From Vibrio sp. 05-20-BW147 (GTDB lineage Bacteria; Pseudomonadota; Gammaproteobacteria; Enterobacterales; Vibrionaceae), in contig NZ_SZTO01000002.1 in assembly GCF_013369385.1 (NCBI RefSeq), positions 62,001 to 126,000 of the forward strand: a stretch of DNA of 64,000 bases, given 5' to 3'. The notes below the pieces were generated by a model, which saw nothing but the letters and a program-made list of their open reading frames with translations, was not told the DNA's origin and did not search any database. The position numbers and the translations under genes are program-made. The stretch's first letter is position 1; the number at the start of each line of letters is the position of its first letter. Of the stretch, positions 9,341-19,353 are shown one piece after another.

Positions 9341-10180
9341 ATGGTCATTAAGGCAAAGAGCCCTGCAGGCTTTGCAGAGAAGTACATCATAGAAAGTATC
9401 TGGAATGGGCGTTTCCCTCCAGGTTCAATTTTACCTGCTGAGCGTGAACTGTCTGAACTGATTGGTGTTACGCGTACCACACTACGTGAGGTTTTACAAA
9501 GACTTGCTCGTGATGGTTGGTTGACGATTCAACATGGTAAGCCAACCAAAGTGAATCAGTTTATGGAAACCTCGGGTTTGCACATTCTTGATACGCTGAT
9601 GACACTAGACGTTGATAACGCAACAAATATCGTTGAAGATTTGCTTGCAGCACGTACAAATATCAGCCCGATATTCATGCGCTATGCCTTTAAAGTGAAT
9701 AAAGAGAACTCTGAGCGTACAATCAAAACCGTTATTGATTCATGCGAACAATTGGTTGCCGCTGAATCTTGGGATGCATTTTTGTCATCGTCTCCTTATG
9801 CAGACAAAATTCAACAGAATATAAAAGAAGACAATGAGAAAGATGAAGCGAAACGCCAAGAAATCTTGATTGCGAAGACCTTCAACTTTTACGACTACAT
9901 GCTGTTCCAACGCTTGGCGTTTCATTCAGGCAACCAAATTTATGGTCTGATCTTTAACGGTTTGAAGAAGCTTTATGACCGAGTGGGGAGTTTTTACTTC
10001 TCCAATCCAGCATCTCGTGAGTTAGCCCTCAAATTCTATCGTCAACTGCTGCTGACGTGTGAGTCAGGACAGCGTGAACAGTTACCAGCGTTGATTCGTC
10101 AATACGGTATTGAGAGTGCGATGATTTGGAACGAGATGAAAAAGCAGCTGCCAACCAATTTCACCGAAGATGATTGCTAG
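9341..10180 (+). CDS. fadR: Fatty acid metabolism regulator FadR, long Vibrio form
   Basis: 279 residues. This GntR-family regulator represses fatty-acid degradation and activates unsaturated fatty-acid synthesis; acyl-CoA releases it from DNA. The winged helix is at about 7-75, with [20 protein letters not shown] as the recognition region, and the acyl-CoA-binding helical domain follows. E. coli FadR has 239 residues; the 40 extra here fall at about 138-177, a charged stretch rich in Lys and Glu, matching the insertion known in V. cholerae FadR that gives a second ligand site. ATG 9341 gives the V. cholerae length exactly. A terminator follows at 10200. Confidence 0.95.
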   Translation: MVIKAKSPAGFAEKYIIESIWNGRFPPGSILPAERELSELIGVTRTTLREVLQRLARDGWLTIQHGKPTKVNQFMETSGLHILDTLMTLDVDNATNIVEDLLAARTNISPIFMRYAFKVNKENSERTIKTVIDSCEQLVAAESWDAFLSSSPYADKIQQNIKEDNEKDEAKRQEILIAKTFNFYDYMLFQRLAFHSGNQIYGLIFNGLKKLYDRVGSFYFSNPASRELALKFYRQLLLTCESGQREQLPALIRQYGIESAMIWNEMKKQLPTNFTEDDC

Positions 10181-10199
10181 CGAGCTTTAGTTAAGAGAT

Positions 10200-10230
10200 A
10201 AAAAGCAAACCCACATGGGTTTGCTTTTTT
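10200..10230 (+). terminator. Terminator after fadR
   Basis: The stem AAAGCAAACCCA / TGGGTTTGCTTT has a minimal loop and is followed by T6. The A-run on its left makes it usable from the minus strand too, for the gene at 10251. Confidence 0.9.
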
Positions 10231-10250
10231 GTATCAACAACATCGCTGTA

Positions 10251-11057
10251 TTATGCTATCGCTAACTTTGGCAAAGGAAGATATAGGCTTTCTATCATCT
10301 CATCGAGCATATTGTCGTAGCATTGGAAAATGATCGTTGAAATCTGCGATGTGAGCTCATAAATCGCCACTTTGCTGATTTTTCTCATCTCTCCCTGTGC
10401 ATGGGCTTCTAAGGTGCGTGTGAGCTCAGAGCCAAATGGAGAAGCAATAGTGAGTGGGCTAACTAAAGAGAGTTGGTTTAATCTTCTCAACACTCTTTCC
10501 GCGTTGAACTGAAAGCGTTCAATGCCTTGTGGTTGGTGTATCTCTTGAATCACAATTCTCAATTGTGTTAGGGCATCAAGGTTTTCAATCACCACTTGCC
10601 AGTGGCAATGATATTCTTCAATCAATTCATCACGTTCGCATTCCGATAGCCATGCAACCGTCGTTTCATCAATTAGGTACAAAGAGTGACGAATCAGCTT
10701 TCCATGTAGAAGTTGATTTCTTGCGATACTTTGCTCACACCAAGTACCAAACAGAGATTGAAACTGGTTCAATAAGATTCGATACAAGGCTTTATTATCA
10801 TGTGGGGCAATATCGATAAGGATTTGGCACTTATTGATGATCTCTACTTGAACATGCCTCAGTTCATTGGAATGAACTTGTTTATAGAGCAAGCTCAAAT
10901 GCGTAGCAGTCCGGTGCTGTCTGGCGAGCTGAACGATTTCTCGCAAGGTCGCGACAGTGAGATATTTGTTCTCTTGGTGGCGCTCACGTTTGTGTGCAAG
11001 ATAGAAAAGTGACGCTAGTATCACTACCGATACCAAGGCTGAAAGGAAAGTAAACAT
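10251..11057 (-). CDS. Unrecognised membrane-anchored helical protein
   Basis: 268 residues. One membrane segment (about 3-21) is followed by a Lys/Arg/His/Glu-rich stretch and a long, mostly helical soluble part with no catalytic motif. The segment LREIVQLARQHRTATHLSLL faintly recalls the NIT (nitrate/nitrite-sensing) four-helix domain, which would make it a sensor part without an output domain; this is a weak inference. ATG 11057 has an excellent Shine-Dalgarno (AAGGAG, 7-base spacing), so the gene looks real. It is monocistronic between two terminators. A palindrome at 11174-11188 lies upstream. Confidence 0.7.
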   Translation of the reverse strand: MFTFLSALVSVVILASLFYLAHKRERHQENKYLTVATLREIVQLARQHRTATHLSLLYKQVHSNELRHVQVEIINKCQILIDIAPHDNKALYRILLNQFQSLFGTWCEQSIARNQLLHGKLIRHSLYLIDETTVAWLSECERDELIEEYHCHWQVVIENLDALTQLRIVIQEIHQPQGIERFQFNAERVLRRLNQLSLVSPLTIASPFGSELTRTLEAHAQGEMRKISKVAIYELTSQISTIIFQCYDNMLDEMIESLYLPLPKLAIA

Positions 11058-11173
11058 AACAGGCTCCTTGTCTGTCTTTATCTGACGTTGTTAGGAGCAG
11101 TTTTAATGCCATATTAAATCTCTTTATAAAACAATGAGATGAAATATTCCGACTTGAGTCTATGGTTAATTTG

Positions 11174-11188
11174 GTGCATCAGATGCAC
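11174..11188. repeat. Perfect 7-bp palindrome upstream of the 10251-11057 gene
   Basis: GTGCATC-A-GATGCAC has perfect arms and one central base, a typical dimeric-regulator operator shape. It lies 117 bases upstream of the divergent-side start at 11057 and before the metG terminator. No family is assigned. Confidence 0.5.
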
Positions 11189-11208
11189 TAATAATGTGAT
11201 TTTGGGCA

Positions 11209-11237
11209 CAAAAAAGCCCTGCGGGTGCAGGGCTTTG
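11209..11237 (-). terminator. Terminator after metG
   Basis: On the minus strand a stem AAAGCCCTGC / GCAGGGCTTT with loop ACCC is followed by T6. It lies about 20 bases past the metG stop. Confidence 0.9.
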
Positions 11238-11255
11238 AAATATTGAAGCGTTGAA

Positions 11256-13328
11256 TTACATCACGCGCATGCCTGGCTGCGCGCCTTCATGTGGTTCAAG
11301 GATCCAAAGATCTTTGCCACCAGGGCCTGCCGCTAGGATCATGCCCTCAGACATACCAAACTTCATCTTACGTGGTTTCAAGTTCGCCACAACCACTGTG
11401 TACTTGCCGACAAGATCTTCAGGATTGTACGCCGCTTTGATACCAGAGAAGACTTGACGCATTTCACCGCCGATATCCAATTGGAATTTCAACAGTTTGT
11501 CAGCTTTTGGCACCGATTCACAAGAAACGATTTTGGCAATACGAAGGTCCACTTTTGCGAAGTCATCAAACTCAATTTCTTCGGCAATGGGATCTTTGCT
11601 TAGCTCGGTCTCTTGAGCTGCATTAGAGGCTTCTGCTTTCTCTTTTGCCGCCATTTCAGCCGCCGCATCTTCTTTTGATGCTTCAATCATGGCTTCAATG
11701 TTTTTCGGATCGATACGATTGAACAGCGCTTTAAACGCAGTAATTTCGTGTGCTGTTAATGGCTGAGCAACACCTTCCCAGGTTAGCTCTTCATTCAAGA
11801 AGGCTTCAGTGCGAGCTGCAAGAGCAGGCATAACTGGCTTCAAGTAAGTCATTAGAACGCGGAACAGGTTAATACCAACAGAACAGATTTCCTGAAGTTC
11901 CTGATCTTTGCCTTCTTGTTTTGCCACAACCCAAGGCGCTTTTTCATCAACGTATTGGTTAGCTTTGTCCGCCAACGCGGTGATTTCACGGATCGCACGA
12001 CCAAACTCACGCGCTTCGTAAAGTTCAGCAATACGGTCTGCTGCGGCAACAAATTCGTTGTAAAGCTCTGGCTCGACGAAGTTTTCAGCGAGCTTGCCTT
12101 CAAAGCGTTTCGCAATGAAGCCCGCATTACGCGATGCTAGGTTAACAATCTTGTTTACGACGTCAGCGTTTACGCGCTGAGTAAAGTCTTCAAGGTTAAG
12201 GTCTAGGTCATCAATGCGGCTGTTTAGCTTCGCTGCGTAGTAGTAACGCAGACACTCTGGATCAAGGTGCTCAAGGTAAGTGCTCGCTTTCACGAATGTA
12301 CCTTTAGACTTCGACATCTTCGCACCATTTACGGTTACGTAGCCGTGAACAAAAACGTTGTTTGGCTTACGGAAGCCAGAGCCGTCTAGCATTGCTGGCC
12401 AGAACAGGCTGTGGAAGTAAACGATGTCTTTACCGATGAAGTGGTAAAGTTCTGTTTTACTGTCTTTATTCCAGTATTCATCAAAATCAAGATCATCACG
12501 CTTATCACAGAGGTTTTTGAATGAACCCATGTAGCCGATTGGCGCATCTAGCCAAACGTAGAAAAACTTGTCTTTTTCGCCTGGAATTTCAAAACCGAAG
12601 TAAGGTGCATCACGTGAGATATCCCACTGCTGCAGACCAGACTCAAACCATTCTTGCATTTTATTTGCGGTTTCAGTTTGCAGAGAGCCAGAGCGAGTCC
12701 ACTCTTTTAGCATGCTTTCAAACTGAGGCAGGTCGAAGAAGAAGTGCTCTGAATCTTTCATCACTGGCGTTGCGCCTGAGACGGCAGATTTTGGATTGAT
12801 CAATTCTGTTGGGCTGTAGGTTTCGCCACAAGCATCGCAGTTGTCGCCGTATTGATCTTCAGACTTACACTTCGGACACGTTCCCTTCACGAAACGATCG
12901 GGTAGGAACATCTCTTTTTCAGGGTCGAACAACTGAGAAATAGTACGGCTTGAAATAAAGCCATTTTTTTTCAGTTGCAGATAAATGTGAGACGCCAGTT
13001 CACGGTTCTCATCGGAATGCGTGCTGTGATAGTTATCGAAACTAATATCAAAGCCAGCGAAATCTTTTTGGTGCTCGATGCTTACCGCAGCAATCATCTC
13101 TTCTGGAGACATACCCATCTGTTGCGCTTTAAGCATAATTGGCGTGCCGTGAGCGTCGTCAGCACAGATGAAGTTTACAATGTTGCCGCGTAGGCGTTGG
13201 TAACGAACCCAAATGTCCGCTTGGATATGCTCAAGCATATGGCCAAGGTGGATCGAACCGTTAGCGTACGGAAGGGCACAAGTTACCAGCAATTTCCTTT
13301 GGGGAAAGTTTCTTGGATCGTTTGCCAT
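11256..13328 (-). CDS. metG: Methionyl-tRNA synthetase
   Basis: 690 residues. It charges tRNA-Met and initiator tRNA. The HIGH-type motif is HLGH at 27-30 and KMSKS is at 337-341. The zinc knob [17 protein letters not shown] carries four cysteines. The C-terminal about 100 residues form the tRNA-binding (TRBD/EMAP-type) dimerisation domain ([14 protein letters not shown]), separated from the catalytic core by an Ala/Glu/Lys-rich linker. Length fits the long, dimeric E. coli type. It is divergent from apbC, an arrangement shared with E. coli (metG/mrp). Confidence 0.97.
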   Translation of the reverse strand: MANDPRNFPQRKLLVTCALPYANGSIHLGHMLEHIQADIWVRYQRLRGNIVNFICADDAHGTPIMLKAQQMGMSPEEMIAAVSIEHQKDFAGFDISFDNYHSTHSDENRELASHIYLQLKKNGFISSRTISQLFDPEKEMFLPDRFVKGTCPKCKSEDQYGDNCDACGETYSPTELINPKSAVSGATPVMKDSEHFFFDLPQFESMLKEWTRSGSLQTETANKMQEWFESGLQQWDISRDAPYFGFEIPGEKDKFFYVWLDAPIGYMGSFKNLCDKRDDLDFDEYWNKDSKTELYHFIGKDIVYFHSLFWPAMLDGSGFRKPNNVFVHGYVTVNGAKMSKSKGTFVKASTYLEHLDPECLRYYYAAKLNSRIDDLDLNLEDFTQRVNADVVNKIVNLASRNAGFIAKRFEGKLAENFVEPELYNEFVAAADRIAELYEAREFGRAIREITALADKANQYVDEKAPWVVAKQEGKDQELQEICSVGINLFRVLMTYLKPVMPALAARTEAFLNEELTWEGVAQPLTAHEITAFKALFNRIDPKNIEAMIEASKEDAAAEMAAKEKAEASNAAQETELSKDPIAEEIEFDDFAKVDLRIAKIVSCESVPKADKLLKFQLDIGGEMRQVFSGIKAAYNPEDLVGKYTVVVANLKPRKMKFGMSEGMILAAGPGGKDLWILEPHEGAQPGMRVM

Positions 13329-13397
13329 ACTTAATATTCGCTTATCTCGATAGGTATAAAAATTGATTGGTAATACTAACTCAGGAAACCTTTAAGT

Positions 13398-13433
13398 CCA
13401 AGGTGCTGACAAGGATAATCACCTGGTTTTTTT
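13398..13433 (+). promoter_or_regulatory. Terminator-like hairpin in the apbC leader region
   Basis: CCAAGGTG (13398-13405) can pair with CACCTGG (13420-13426) with one bulge, and a run of seven T follows (13427-13433). No gene on the plus strand ends just before it, so if transcribed as an apbC leader it could act as an attenuator. It may be chance. Confidence 0.35.
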
Positions 13434-13484
13434 GGGGTTCAGTCAGACAAGACTCGGTGATAGGATGTCGAAAAAGGAGGAGTT

Positions 13485-14564
13485 ATGCATCAGTTCACTT
13501 CTAAACAAGATTTTTGTCATTGGTTGAATCAGTTTGAGCACGAAACGTTAGCTTCGCAATGGAGCGAAGTGCATGGTGTTGTGATGGTTCAAGCGGATGG
13601 CACTTTCGCCATTCAGCTCCCATTTGCTGCCCAGCAACTTCAAGACGAGCTCAGCGAGTGGATCGTTCAGCAACAGCAGCGTGGTGCGGTTCCACCGTTT
13701 GCTTTCACGGTAGGTCAGCAAGTGAAGGCGTTAGAAACTCAAGTTTCTCAGTCTGTCCGTGGGGTTAAGAATATTATTGCCGTCACGTCCGCTAAAGGCG
13801 GTGTGGGTAAATCAACCACAGCGGTGAATTTGGCACTAGCGATCGCTTCTCAAGGCGCAAAGGTGGGATTGCTAGACGCGGATATCTATGGACCTTCTTT
13901 GCCTATCATGCTGGGGAGTGTCGATCAAAGACCGGATGTTCGTGACGGCAAATGGATGCAGCCGATCCTCGCGCACGGCATCTACACCAACTCTATTGGT
14001 TACTTGGTGGATAAGAATGAAGCCGCCATTTGGCGTGGACCTATGGCATCAAAAGCGCTCTCTCAATTACTGAATGAAACTGAGTGGCCAGATTTGGATT
14101 ATTTAGTGATTGATATGCCTCCCGGCACTGGGGATATTCAGTTAACTCTTTCACAGCAAATTCCCGTTACGACCAGTGTTATCGTCACCACACCGCAGGA
14201 CCTGGCGTTAGCCGATGCGAAGAAGGGCGCCGCGATGTTTGAAAAGATTGGCGTTCCCGTGGCAGGGATTGTAGAAAACATGAGTTACCATATTTGCAGT
14301 CAATGCGGTGCCAAAGAGCACATTTTTGGCCAAGGTGGCGCGATGCAAATGGCTCAACAATTTGGCTTATCTTTGTTGGCGCAAGTGCCATTGCATATCA
14401 GTGTTCGTGAAGATCTCGACTCGGGTGTGCCAACGGTGGTCGCAAGGCCAGACAGCGAGCACGGCAGAATATACCGTCAGCTTGCTTTGCAGATATGCAG
14501 TTCGATGTATTGGAATGGTAAGGCAAAGCCTGAAACGATCCTGTTTTCCCGTATAGACGGATGA
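13485..14564 (+). CDS. apbC: Iron-sulfur cluster carrier ATPase ApbC (Mrp)
   Basis: 359 residues. This cytosolic P-loop NTPase binds and passes on [4Fe-4S] clusters. The deviant Walker A KGGVGKST lies in VTSAKGGVGKSTTAVNLA at about residue 105, with DADIYGPS and DMPPGTGD as the switch and Walker B-like motifs, and the CxxC cluster ligands are in ICSQCG. The N-terminal about 90 residues form an MIP18/DUF59-like helper domain, somewhat divergent here. ATG 13485 is preceded by a very strong AAGGAGG. It is divergent from metG. Confidence 0.95.
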   Translation: MHQFTSKQDFCHWLNQFEHETLASQWSEVHGVVMVQADGTFAIQLPFAAQQLQDELSEWIVQQQQRGAVPPFAFTVGQQVKALETQVSQSVRGVKNIIAVTSAKGGVGKSTTAVNLALAIASQGAKVGLLDADIYGPSLPIMLGSVDQRPDVRDGKWMQPILAHGIYTNSIGYLVDKNEAAIWRGPMASKALSQLLNETEWPDLDYLVIDMPPGTGDIQLTLSQQIPVTTSVIVTTPQDLALADAKKGAAMFEKIGVPVAGIVENMSYHICSQCGAKEHIFGQGGAMQMAQQFGLSLLAQVPLHISVREDLDSGVPTVVARPDSEHGRIYRQLALQICSSMYWNGKAKPETILFSRIDG

Positions 14565-14593
14565 TTTTATTACGAGTTAAAGAATAAATAATG

Positions 14594-14620
14594 ACCAGGT
14601 AAACGTTTGCCTGGTTTATT
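14594..14620 (+). terminator. Probable terminator after apbC
   Basis: ACCAGGTAAAC / GTTTGCCTGGT forms a near-perfect hairpin with one T-G pair, followed by TTATTATT. The U-tract is interrupted, so it may be inefficient. Confidence 0.55.
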
Positions 14621-14746
14621 ATTCTTCGTAGTACACACAATGCACCACGAAACTGGGAAAAGCGACTAGTATCTAATGAGTGAACTCCTTATAATCAGGC
14701 GGTTTATCTTATTCCCACTGCAAAAAATCATCATCGGGTGCAACTA

Positions 14747-15388
14747 ATGTCTGAAAAAAGTCAATGCGTCATCGTCGGTATTGCTGGCGCTTCTGCTTCT
14801 GGTAAAAGCCTCATCGCCAGTACGATTTATAACGAACTACGTGCAAAGGTGGGAGACCATCAAATCGGTGTGATTACGGAAGATTGCTACTATAACGACC
14901 AAAGCCATCTGAGTATGGAAGAGCGCGTTAAAACGAACTATGACCACCCGAATGCACTTGATCACGATCTTCTTTGTGAACACTTAGAAAAGTTAATGAA
15001 AGGCGAGTCGGTTGAAGTACCTGAATACAGCTACACGGAACACACTCGTACTGAAAACACCACTACGATGACACCAAAGAAGGTGATCATTCTAGAAGGC
15101 ATCCTGCTTCTAACGGATCCTCGTCTGCGTGATCTGATGCATGCGACTGTGTTTATGGACACGCCACTTGATATCTGTCTACTTCGCCGTGTGAAACGCG
15201 ATGTGGAAGAGCGTGGTCGTACGATGGAATCGGTACTCAAACAGTATCAAAAAACCGTTCGCCCAATGTTTATGCAGTTTATTGAGCCGTCTAAACAGTA
15301 CGCAGATATCATCGTTCCACGTGGTGGTAAAAACCGCATCGCGATTGACGTACTGAAAGCGCACATTGCAAAACTATTGAAAGCTTAA
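14747..15388 (+). CDS. udk: Uridine kinase
   Basis: 213 residues, identical in length to E. coli Udk. It phosphorylates uridine and cytidine in pyrimidine salvage. The P-loop GASASGKS is at about residues 14-21. [14 protein letters not shown] and the [18 protein letters not shown] tail match the E. coli enzyme. An in-frame GTG lies three codons upstream at 14738; ATG 14747 is preferred on family length. It is a single gene ending at the terminator at 15424. Confidence 0.95.
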   Translation: MSEKSQCVIVGIAGASASGKSLIASTIYNELRAKVGDHQIGVITEDCYYNDQSHLSMEERVKTNYDHPNALDHDLLCEHLEKLMKGESVEVPEYSYTEHTRTENTTTMTPKKVIILEGILLLTDPRLRDLMHATVFMDTPLDICLLRRVKRDVEERGRTMESVLKQYQKTVRPMFMQFIEPSKQYADIIVPRGGKNRIAIDVLKAHIAKLLKA

Positions 15389-15423
15389 GTCATTGTCTTG
15401 TCAGCGAGCTTTATTTTTATTTA

Positions 15424-15458
15424 AGAAAGTGGCACTTTAAGTGCCACTTTCTTTTTTT
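15424..15458 (+). terminator. Terminator after udk
   Basis: AGAAAGTGGCACTT / AAGTGCCACTTTCT forms a long perfect stem followed by T7. Confidence 0.92.
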
Positions 15459-15530
15459 GGAGCAAGAACTGCGTAAAATAGGTGTTATCTTTGTTCTTGT
15501 CTCAACTCTTGCATGCAAAGGAATACGCAT

Positions 15531-17639
15531 ATGAAAAAACTGTTCCTTATTCTGGCTGCGCCTATCGCGGTTGTCGTGATGGCTGCGATAGCGCTAGTGA
15601 CCTTAGTGAATCCCAATCAATTTAAACCGCTGATCACCGAACAAGTGGCCAAGCAAACGGGTTTAGAATTGGTGATTGAAGGCGACATTGAATGGCAATT
15701 TTTTCCTTCGATTGGTTTTTCTCTAGGCAAAACGGAATTAAAGAATCCTCAGGGCTTTTCTCAAGAAAACTTGTTTAAAGTTGAGAGCGTTGGGATCGAT
15801 ATCTCGGTGATGCCTCTACTTGATAAAGTCTTGCAAATTGGTGATGTTCGCCTTGATGGTGCGGAATTCCATCTAGAGACGCGTAAAGATGGGCAAAAGA
15901 ATATTGATGCGCTAACTCAGCAGCAGAAAGCGCAACAAGAAACGGCTCAGCAAGAGGTGAGCTCGGAGCCCACTACGGATGCTCCACAGCAAGCTGGCGC
16001 AGCGGCAGAGTGGCGTATTGAGTTGGCTGGGATCTCGGTGAGCAATGCCAAACTCGTTAACCAAGATCGACAAGCAGGTACTTCACTTGAACTCTATGAT
16101 GTGAATTTCTCACTTTCAGAGTTCGCCTTTGAGCAATGGACCAAAGCGGAATTTTCAGCCAAAGGAAAAAACAACCAGCAACAGTTCAGTGCAAACGGCA
16201 AGCTTGAATTTCAGTTGGCGCAAGATTTGTCTTCTTATGCTCTGCGTAATATCGAGCTAAACAGCCAGTTTAGCGATCCTGCCACGAAGATGGATACCAT
16301 CAAGTTGGTACTGGACACCTTCGAGTTTGATAAAGACAACGCACTGACATTTGAAATCAAAGGCCAAGCATCGGGGATGGAGCTTTCGGCCAATGGCTCG
16401 GCGCAGTTGCATGTGGACGCAGCCATCAGCACAGTGATGGTGAAGGCATTCCAGTTGGAGTCACAATTAAATGGGAAATCACTGCCTCAATCGCCAATGA
16501 AGGTGACAATGAGCTCTGAGGTGACCTTTGATGTGCCAAGCAGCCATCTATCGCTTGTGCTGAATAAACTAACCGCCAACGCCATTGCATTAGACGGTAA
16601 AGCCGATGTGACGTTAGCTGAGATTCCGAAAGTGCGCTTTTCACTGCACAGCCCAGAGATTGATCTCGATGAATTTCTCGGCCTAACGCAGCCATCGCAA
16701 GAAACCGCAAGCACAAACAGCAGCAATGACAAAAACGCGCATCCAGAGGCAAATAACGAAGTCGAGCCTGACCTAAGTGCATTAAAAACGTTGGATGTGA
16801 TTGGCCAAGTGAGTATTGATAAGTTCAAAGCCAACAATGCCAAGCTGCAAAATGTCATCACCAAGTTCACGGTGAACCGTGGTATCGCGACCTTAGATCG
16901 TTTTGATGCCAATCTGTATCAAGGTTCTATCAACGCCAGCGCGAAACTGGATGCACGTCGATCACCCGCTACCTATAGTGTAAAAAAACGCATCAAAGGT
17001 GTTCAGGTGCAACCGCTGTTGGTGGACGTGGCACAAAACGACAAGTTGGAAGGTACTGGCAATATCGATGTTGATGTTAACGGATCAAGCTTAACGCCAA
17101 GCGGTATTCAGAAAAACCTTGTCGGTACAGTTGAAATCAATTTTGCTGATGGTGCCGTCAATGGCATTAACGTCGCGCAGATGATTCGTGAAAACTACGC
17201 CAAGATTAAAGGTGAAAAGTTAGACGCCACCGAAGGGGTGCAAAAAACCGACTTCAGTTCAATGACGGCAACGTTGATGTTGAACAAAGGCAAGGTGACA
17301 ACCAATAACATGCACATGCAATCTCCGCTACTGCGTATTCGTGGGAAAGGAGAAGCAAACTACATCAATCAAACGGTTGATTTTACGGTCAGTACTTCGA
17401 TTGTGGGATCGCTAGAAGGCCAAGGCGGTAAGGACATCGATGAACTGAGAGACGTAACAATTCCTATCAACATTTCAGGCAGTTGGGCGGATCCAAAATT
17501 CAAGTTGGTGTTTGATGATGTGTTTAAGCAAAAAGCCCAAAAAGAGATTGATCGCGGAGTCGAGAAGCTGACCGATAAGATCAAGGATGAGAAAACCAAA
17601 GAGGCGGTCGATGGTTTATTGAAAGGGCTATTTAAGTAG
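15531..17639 (+). CDS. asmA: AsmA family inner-membrane protein
   Basis: 702 residues from ATG 15531, which has AAAGGA 8 bases upstream; an in-frame start six codons earlier lacks this. One membrane anchor (about 4-25) is followed by a long, beta-rich periplasmic region with AsmA N- and C-terminal signatures (VNPNQFKPLITEQVAKQTG near the start; the conserved FSSMTATLMLNKGKV segment late). A Gln/Ala-rich linker lies near 130-165. AsmA-type proteins are bridge-like lipid carriers between inner and outer membranes and affect outer-membrane assembly. The protein ends in a Lys/Asp/Glu-rich tail. It is monocistronic. Confidence 0.88.
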   Translation: MKKLFLILAAPIAVVVMAAIALVTLVNPNQFKPLITEQVAKQTGLELVIEGDIEWQFFPSIGFSLGKTELKNPQGFSQENLFKVESVGIDISVMPLLDKVLQIGDVRLDGAEFHLETRKDGQKNIDALTQQQKAQQETAQQEVSSEPTTDAPQQAGAAAEWRIELAGISVSNAKLVNQDRQAGTSLELYDVNFSLSEFAFEQWTKAEFSAKGKNNQQQFSANGKLEFQLAQDLSSYALRNIELNSQFSDPATKMDTIKLVLDTFEFDKDNALTFEIKGQASGMELSANGSAQLHVDAAISTVMVKAFQLESQLNGKSLPQSPMKVTMSSEVTFDVPSSHLSLVLNKLTANAIALDGKADVTLAEIPKVRFSLHSPEIDLDEFLGLTQPSQETASTNSSNDKNAHPEANNEVEPDLSALKTLDVIGQVSIDKFKANNAKLQNVITKFTVNRGIATLDRFDANLYQGSINASAKLDARRSPATYSVKKRIKGVQVQPLLVDVAQNDKLEGTGNIDVDVNGSSLTPSGIQKNLVGTVEINFADGAVNGINVAQMIRENYAKIKGEKLDATEGVQKTDFSSMTATLMLNKGKVTTNNMHMQSPLLRIRGKGEANYINQTVDFTVSTSIVGSLEGQGGKDIDELRDVTIPINISGSWADPKFKLVFDDVFKQKAQKEIDRGVEKLTDKIKDEKTKEAVDGLLKGLFK

Positions 17640-17654
17640 GAAACGCCTAGTAAG

Positions 17655-17690
17655 AAAGCCAGTGCACGATCTGAGTCACTGGCTTTTCAA
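17655..17690 (+). terminator. Terminator after asmA
   Basis: AAAGCCAGTG / CACTGGCTTT pairs across a 12-base loop and is followed by TTC. The flanking A-rich left side would also serve the convergent gene at 17724. Confidence 0.7.
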
Positions 17691-17723
17691 TAGAGTACCG
17701 GTAGAGTTTGCTCAGACTTTCAA

Positions 17724-18467
17724 TTATTTAGGTTTGGAGCTAGTGTAGCGTTTTCTGATTTCTTGATACTCCTGAGAAGCTTGAAGCTCTTCCAAGGCTT
17801 GTTGCCATTGAGCGAGAACTTTAGGGTTAGTGCCTTTTGAAAAGGCGATGTACAAATCGATATCAAACAAGCTAATATTTGAACGAACAACACTACTGGT
17901 CTCCCCCCCTTGCGCTTCCAACAGGCTTGGCATCGCAAACTCTCCAGCAACCATTGCAGTTACTCTGTTGTGAAGTAAAAGCCTTGCATTTTCGGTCGGT
18001 TGTGTCGTTACCCAGAGGTTAGTAAATCCTAAGTCAATTAATGTTTGATGCTCAGGATAGTTTGCTGTTACAGCGATACTCTCCCACTGCTTTGCGCTGG
18101 TAATGTCTTCTTGTGACGAATCAAAACTGTCATTGTGATAGAGATAGACGCCATCTGACAATATTGGTCCAACCCACTCGAACTTGTCGTTACGAGCTGG
18201 TGTGCGTGCAACACAAAAGAGTGCTCTGTTAGGCATAAGTTCAAGCTGTTTGATTGCACGAGACCAAGGGAGAACTTGAATCTCGCTCTCCAGATCAAGT
18301 TTTTTTGCTAACTGCTGAACAATCTCTACGCCAATGCCAGTTAGTTTTCCGTCTGCATCGTAAAAACCAAAAGGGGCGAAATCTTCGGTCATGATGGTAA
18401 TTTTGGCATTGATGGAAAAGGTCAAAAAGCAACACACGAGCAGCAGCGTGGTTTGAATCTTTGACAT
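17724..18467 (-). CDS. Periplasmic solute-binding protein, family 3
   Basis: 247 residues with a signal peptide (about 1-21, ending FSINA). The mature part has the SBP_bac_3 pattern: ITIMTEDFAPFGFYDADGKLTGIGVEIVQQLAKKL at the front and a late YIAFSKGTNP segment. Such proteins bind amino acids or similar small solutes, but no permease or ATPase genes are adjacent. Stand-alone Vibrio members are common and may feed other systems. Of two close ATGs (18473 and 18467), the second has GAGG at a 7-base spacing and is preferred. Confidence 0.82.
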   Translation of the reverse strand: MSKIQTTLLLVCCFLTFSINAKITIMTEDFAPFGFYDADGKLTGIGVEIVQQLAKKLDLESEIQVLPWSRAIKQLELMPNRALFCVARTPARNDKFEWVGPILSDGVYLYHNDSFDSSQEDITSAKQWESIAVTANYPEHQTLIDLGFTNLWVTTQPTENARLLLHNRVTAMVAGEFAMPSLLEAQGGETSSVVRSNISLFDIDLYIAFSKGTNPKVLAQWQQALEELQASQEYQEIRKRYTSSKPK

Positions 18468-18631
18468 ACTCATACCTCAAATTCTTAAAATGTGTTTCTT
18501 GTTTAGCATAGTTGAGAAACAGTGAGGTTTGTTATTTTGTGAGCGAGATGACGCGAATCCCACTAAAGCAATTGACGAAGGTAGGGCCCATGCCACTACC
18601 CATTGATACTCGACGCTAAACTGGCGTTGTT

Positions 18632-19267
18632 TTACCAATCCACCCCTTTAAGTGCTTTAATGCCAGATTCAAAAGCGTGTTTCACGTTCTTCACTTCTGA
18701 CACTGTGTCTGCCATTTCAATTAAGGTGCGATGAGCGCCGCGGCCTGTGATGATGACCGATTGCATTTTTGGGCGAGCGTTGAGCGCTTCGACCACTTCC
18801 TCTAGCTCGATATAGCCGTAACTGATCATGTAGGTTAGCTCATCAAAGAGTACAACATCGATCGAATCGTCTTGCAGCATACGCTGACACTCTTTCCATA
18901 CCGTTTGAGCGGCTTGAGTATCGCTCTCTTTGTTTTGTGTTTCCCACGTGAAACCTGTCGCCATCACTTGAAATTCAACACCGAGCTTTTCCAGTAAGTT
19001 ACGCTCACCATTGTCCCAAGTTCCTTTAATGTACTGAGCGACGGCACATTTTTTCCCGTGCCCAACTGCGCGAGCGACGGTGCCAAAACCGGAGGTTGAT
19101 TTACCTTTTCCGTTGCCAGTGATGACGAGAAGTAGTCCCTTTTCTTCCTGAGCTTGAGCGATTTTAGCATCGACTTGCTCTTTCACCTTTTGTTGGCGCT
19201 CTTTGTGTCGCTGAGCCTTAACTTGCTCTGTGGATAGGCTTTCGCTTGATGCGCTTTCGTTAGACAT
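18632..19267 (-). CDS. cobO: Corrinoid adenosyltransferase CobO/BtuR
   Basis: 211 residues. It transfers the adenosyl group of ATP to cob(I)alamin or its precursors. The P-loop GNGKGKST is near residue 50, with AQYIKGTWDNGERN and FDELTYMISYGY as further family motifs. The first 40 residues are a charged, Gln/Glu/Lys-rich helix, as in E. coli BtuR. Of two close ATGs (19273, 19267) the second sits six bases after AAGGG and is preferred. No other cobalamin synthesis genes are nearby, consistent with salvage. Confidence 0.93.
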   Translation of the reverse strand: MSNESASSESLSTEQVKAQRHKERQQKVKEQVDAKIAQAQEEKGLLLVITGNGKGKSTSGFGTVARAVGHGKKCAVAQYIKGTWDNGERNLLEKLGVEFQVMATGFTWETQNKESDTQAAQTVWKECQRMLQDDSIDVVLFDELTYMISYGYIELEEVVEALNARPKMQSVIITGRGAHRTLIEMADTVSEVKNVKHAFESGIKALKGVDW

Positions 19268-19353
19268 AGACATCCCTTTTCAGCTTTTTGATTTTGCGGC
19301 TATGATAGACCAAGTAGGAACTGAGAAAAACCACTGATATAACAGGGGATACA

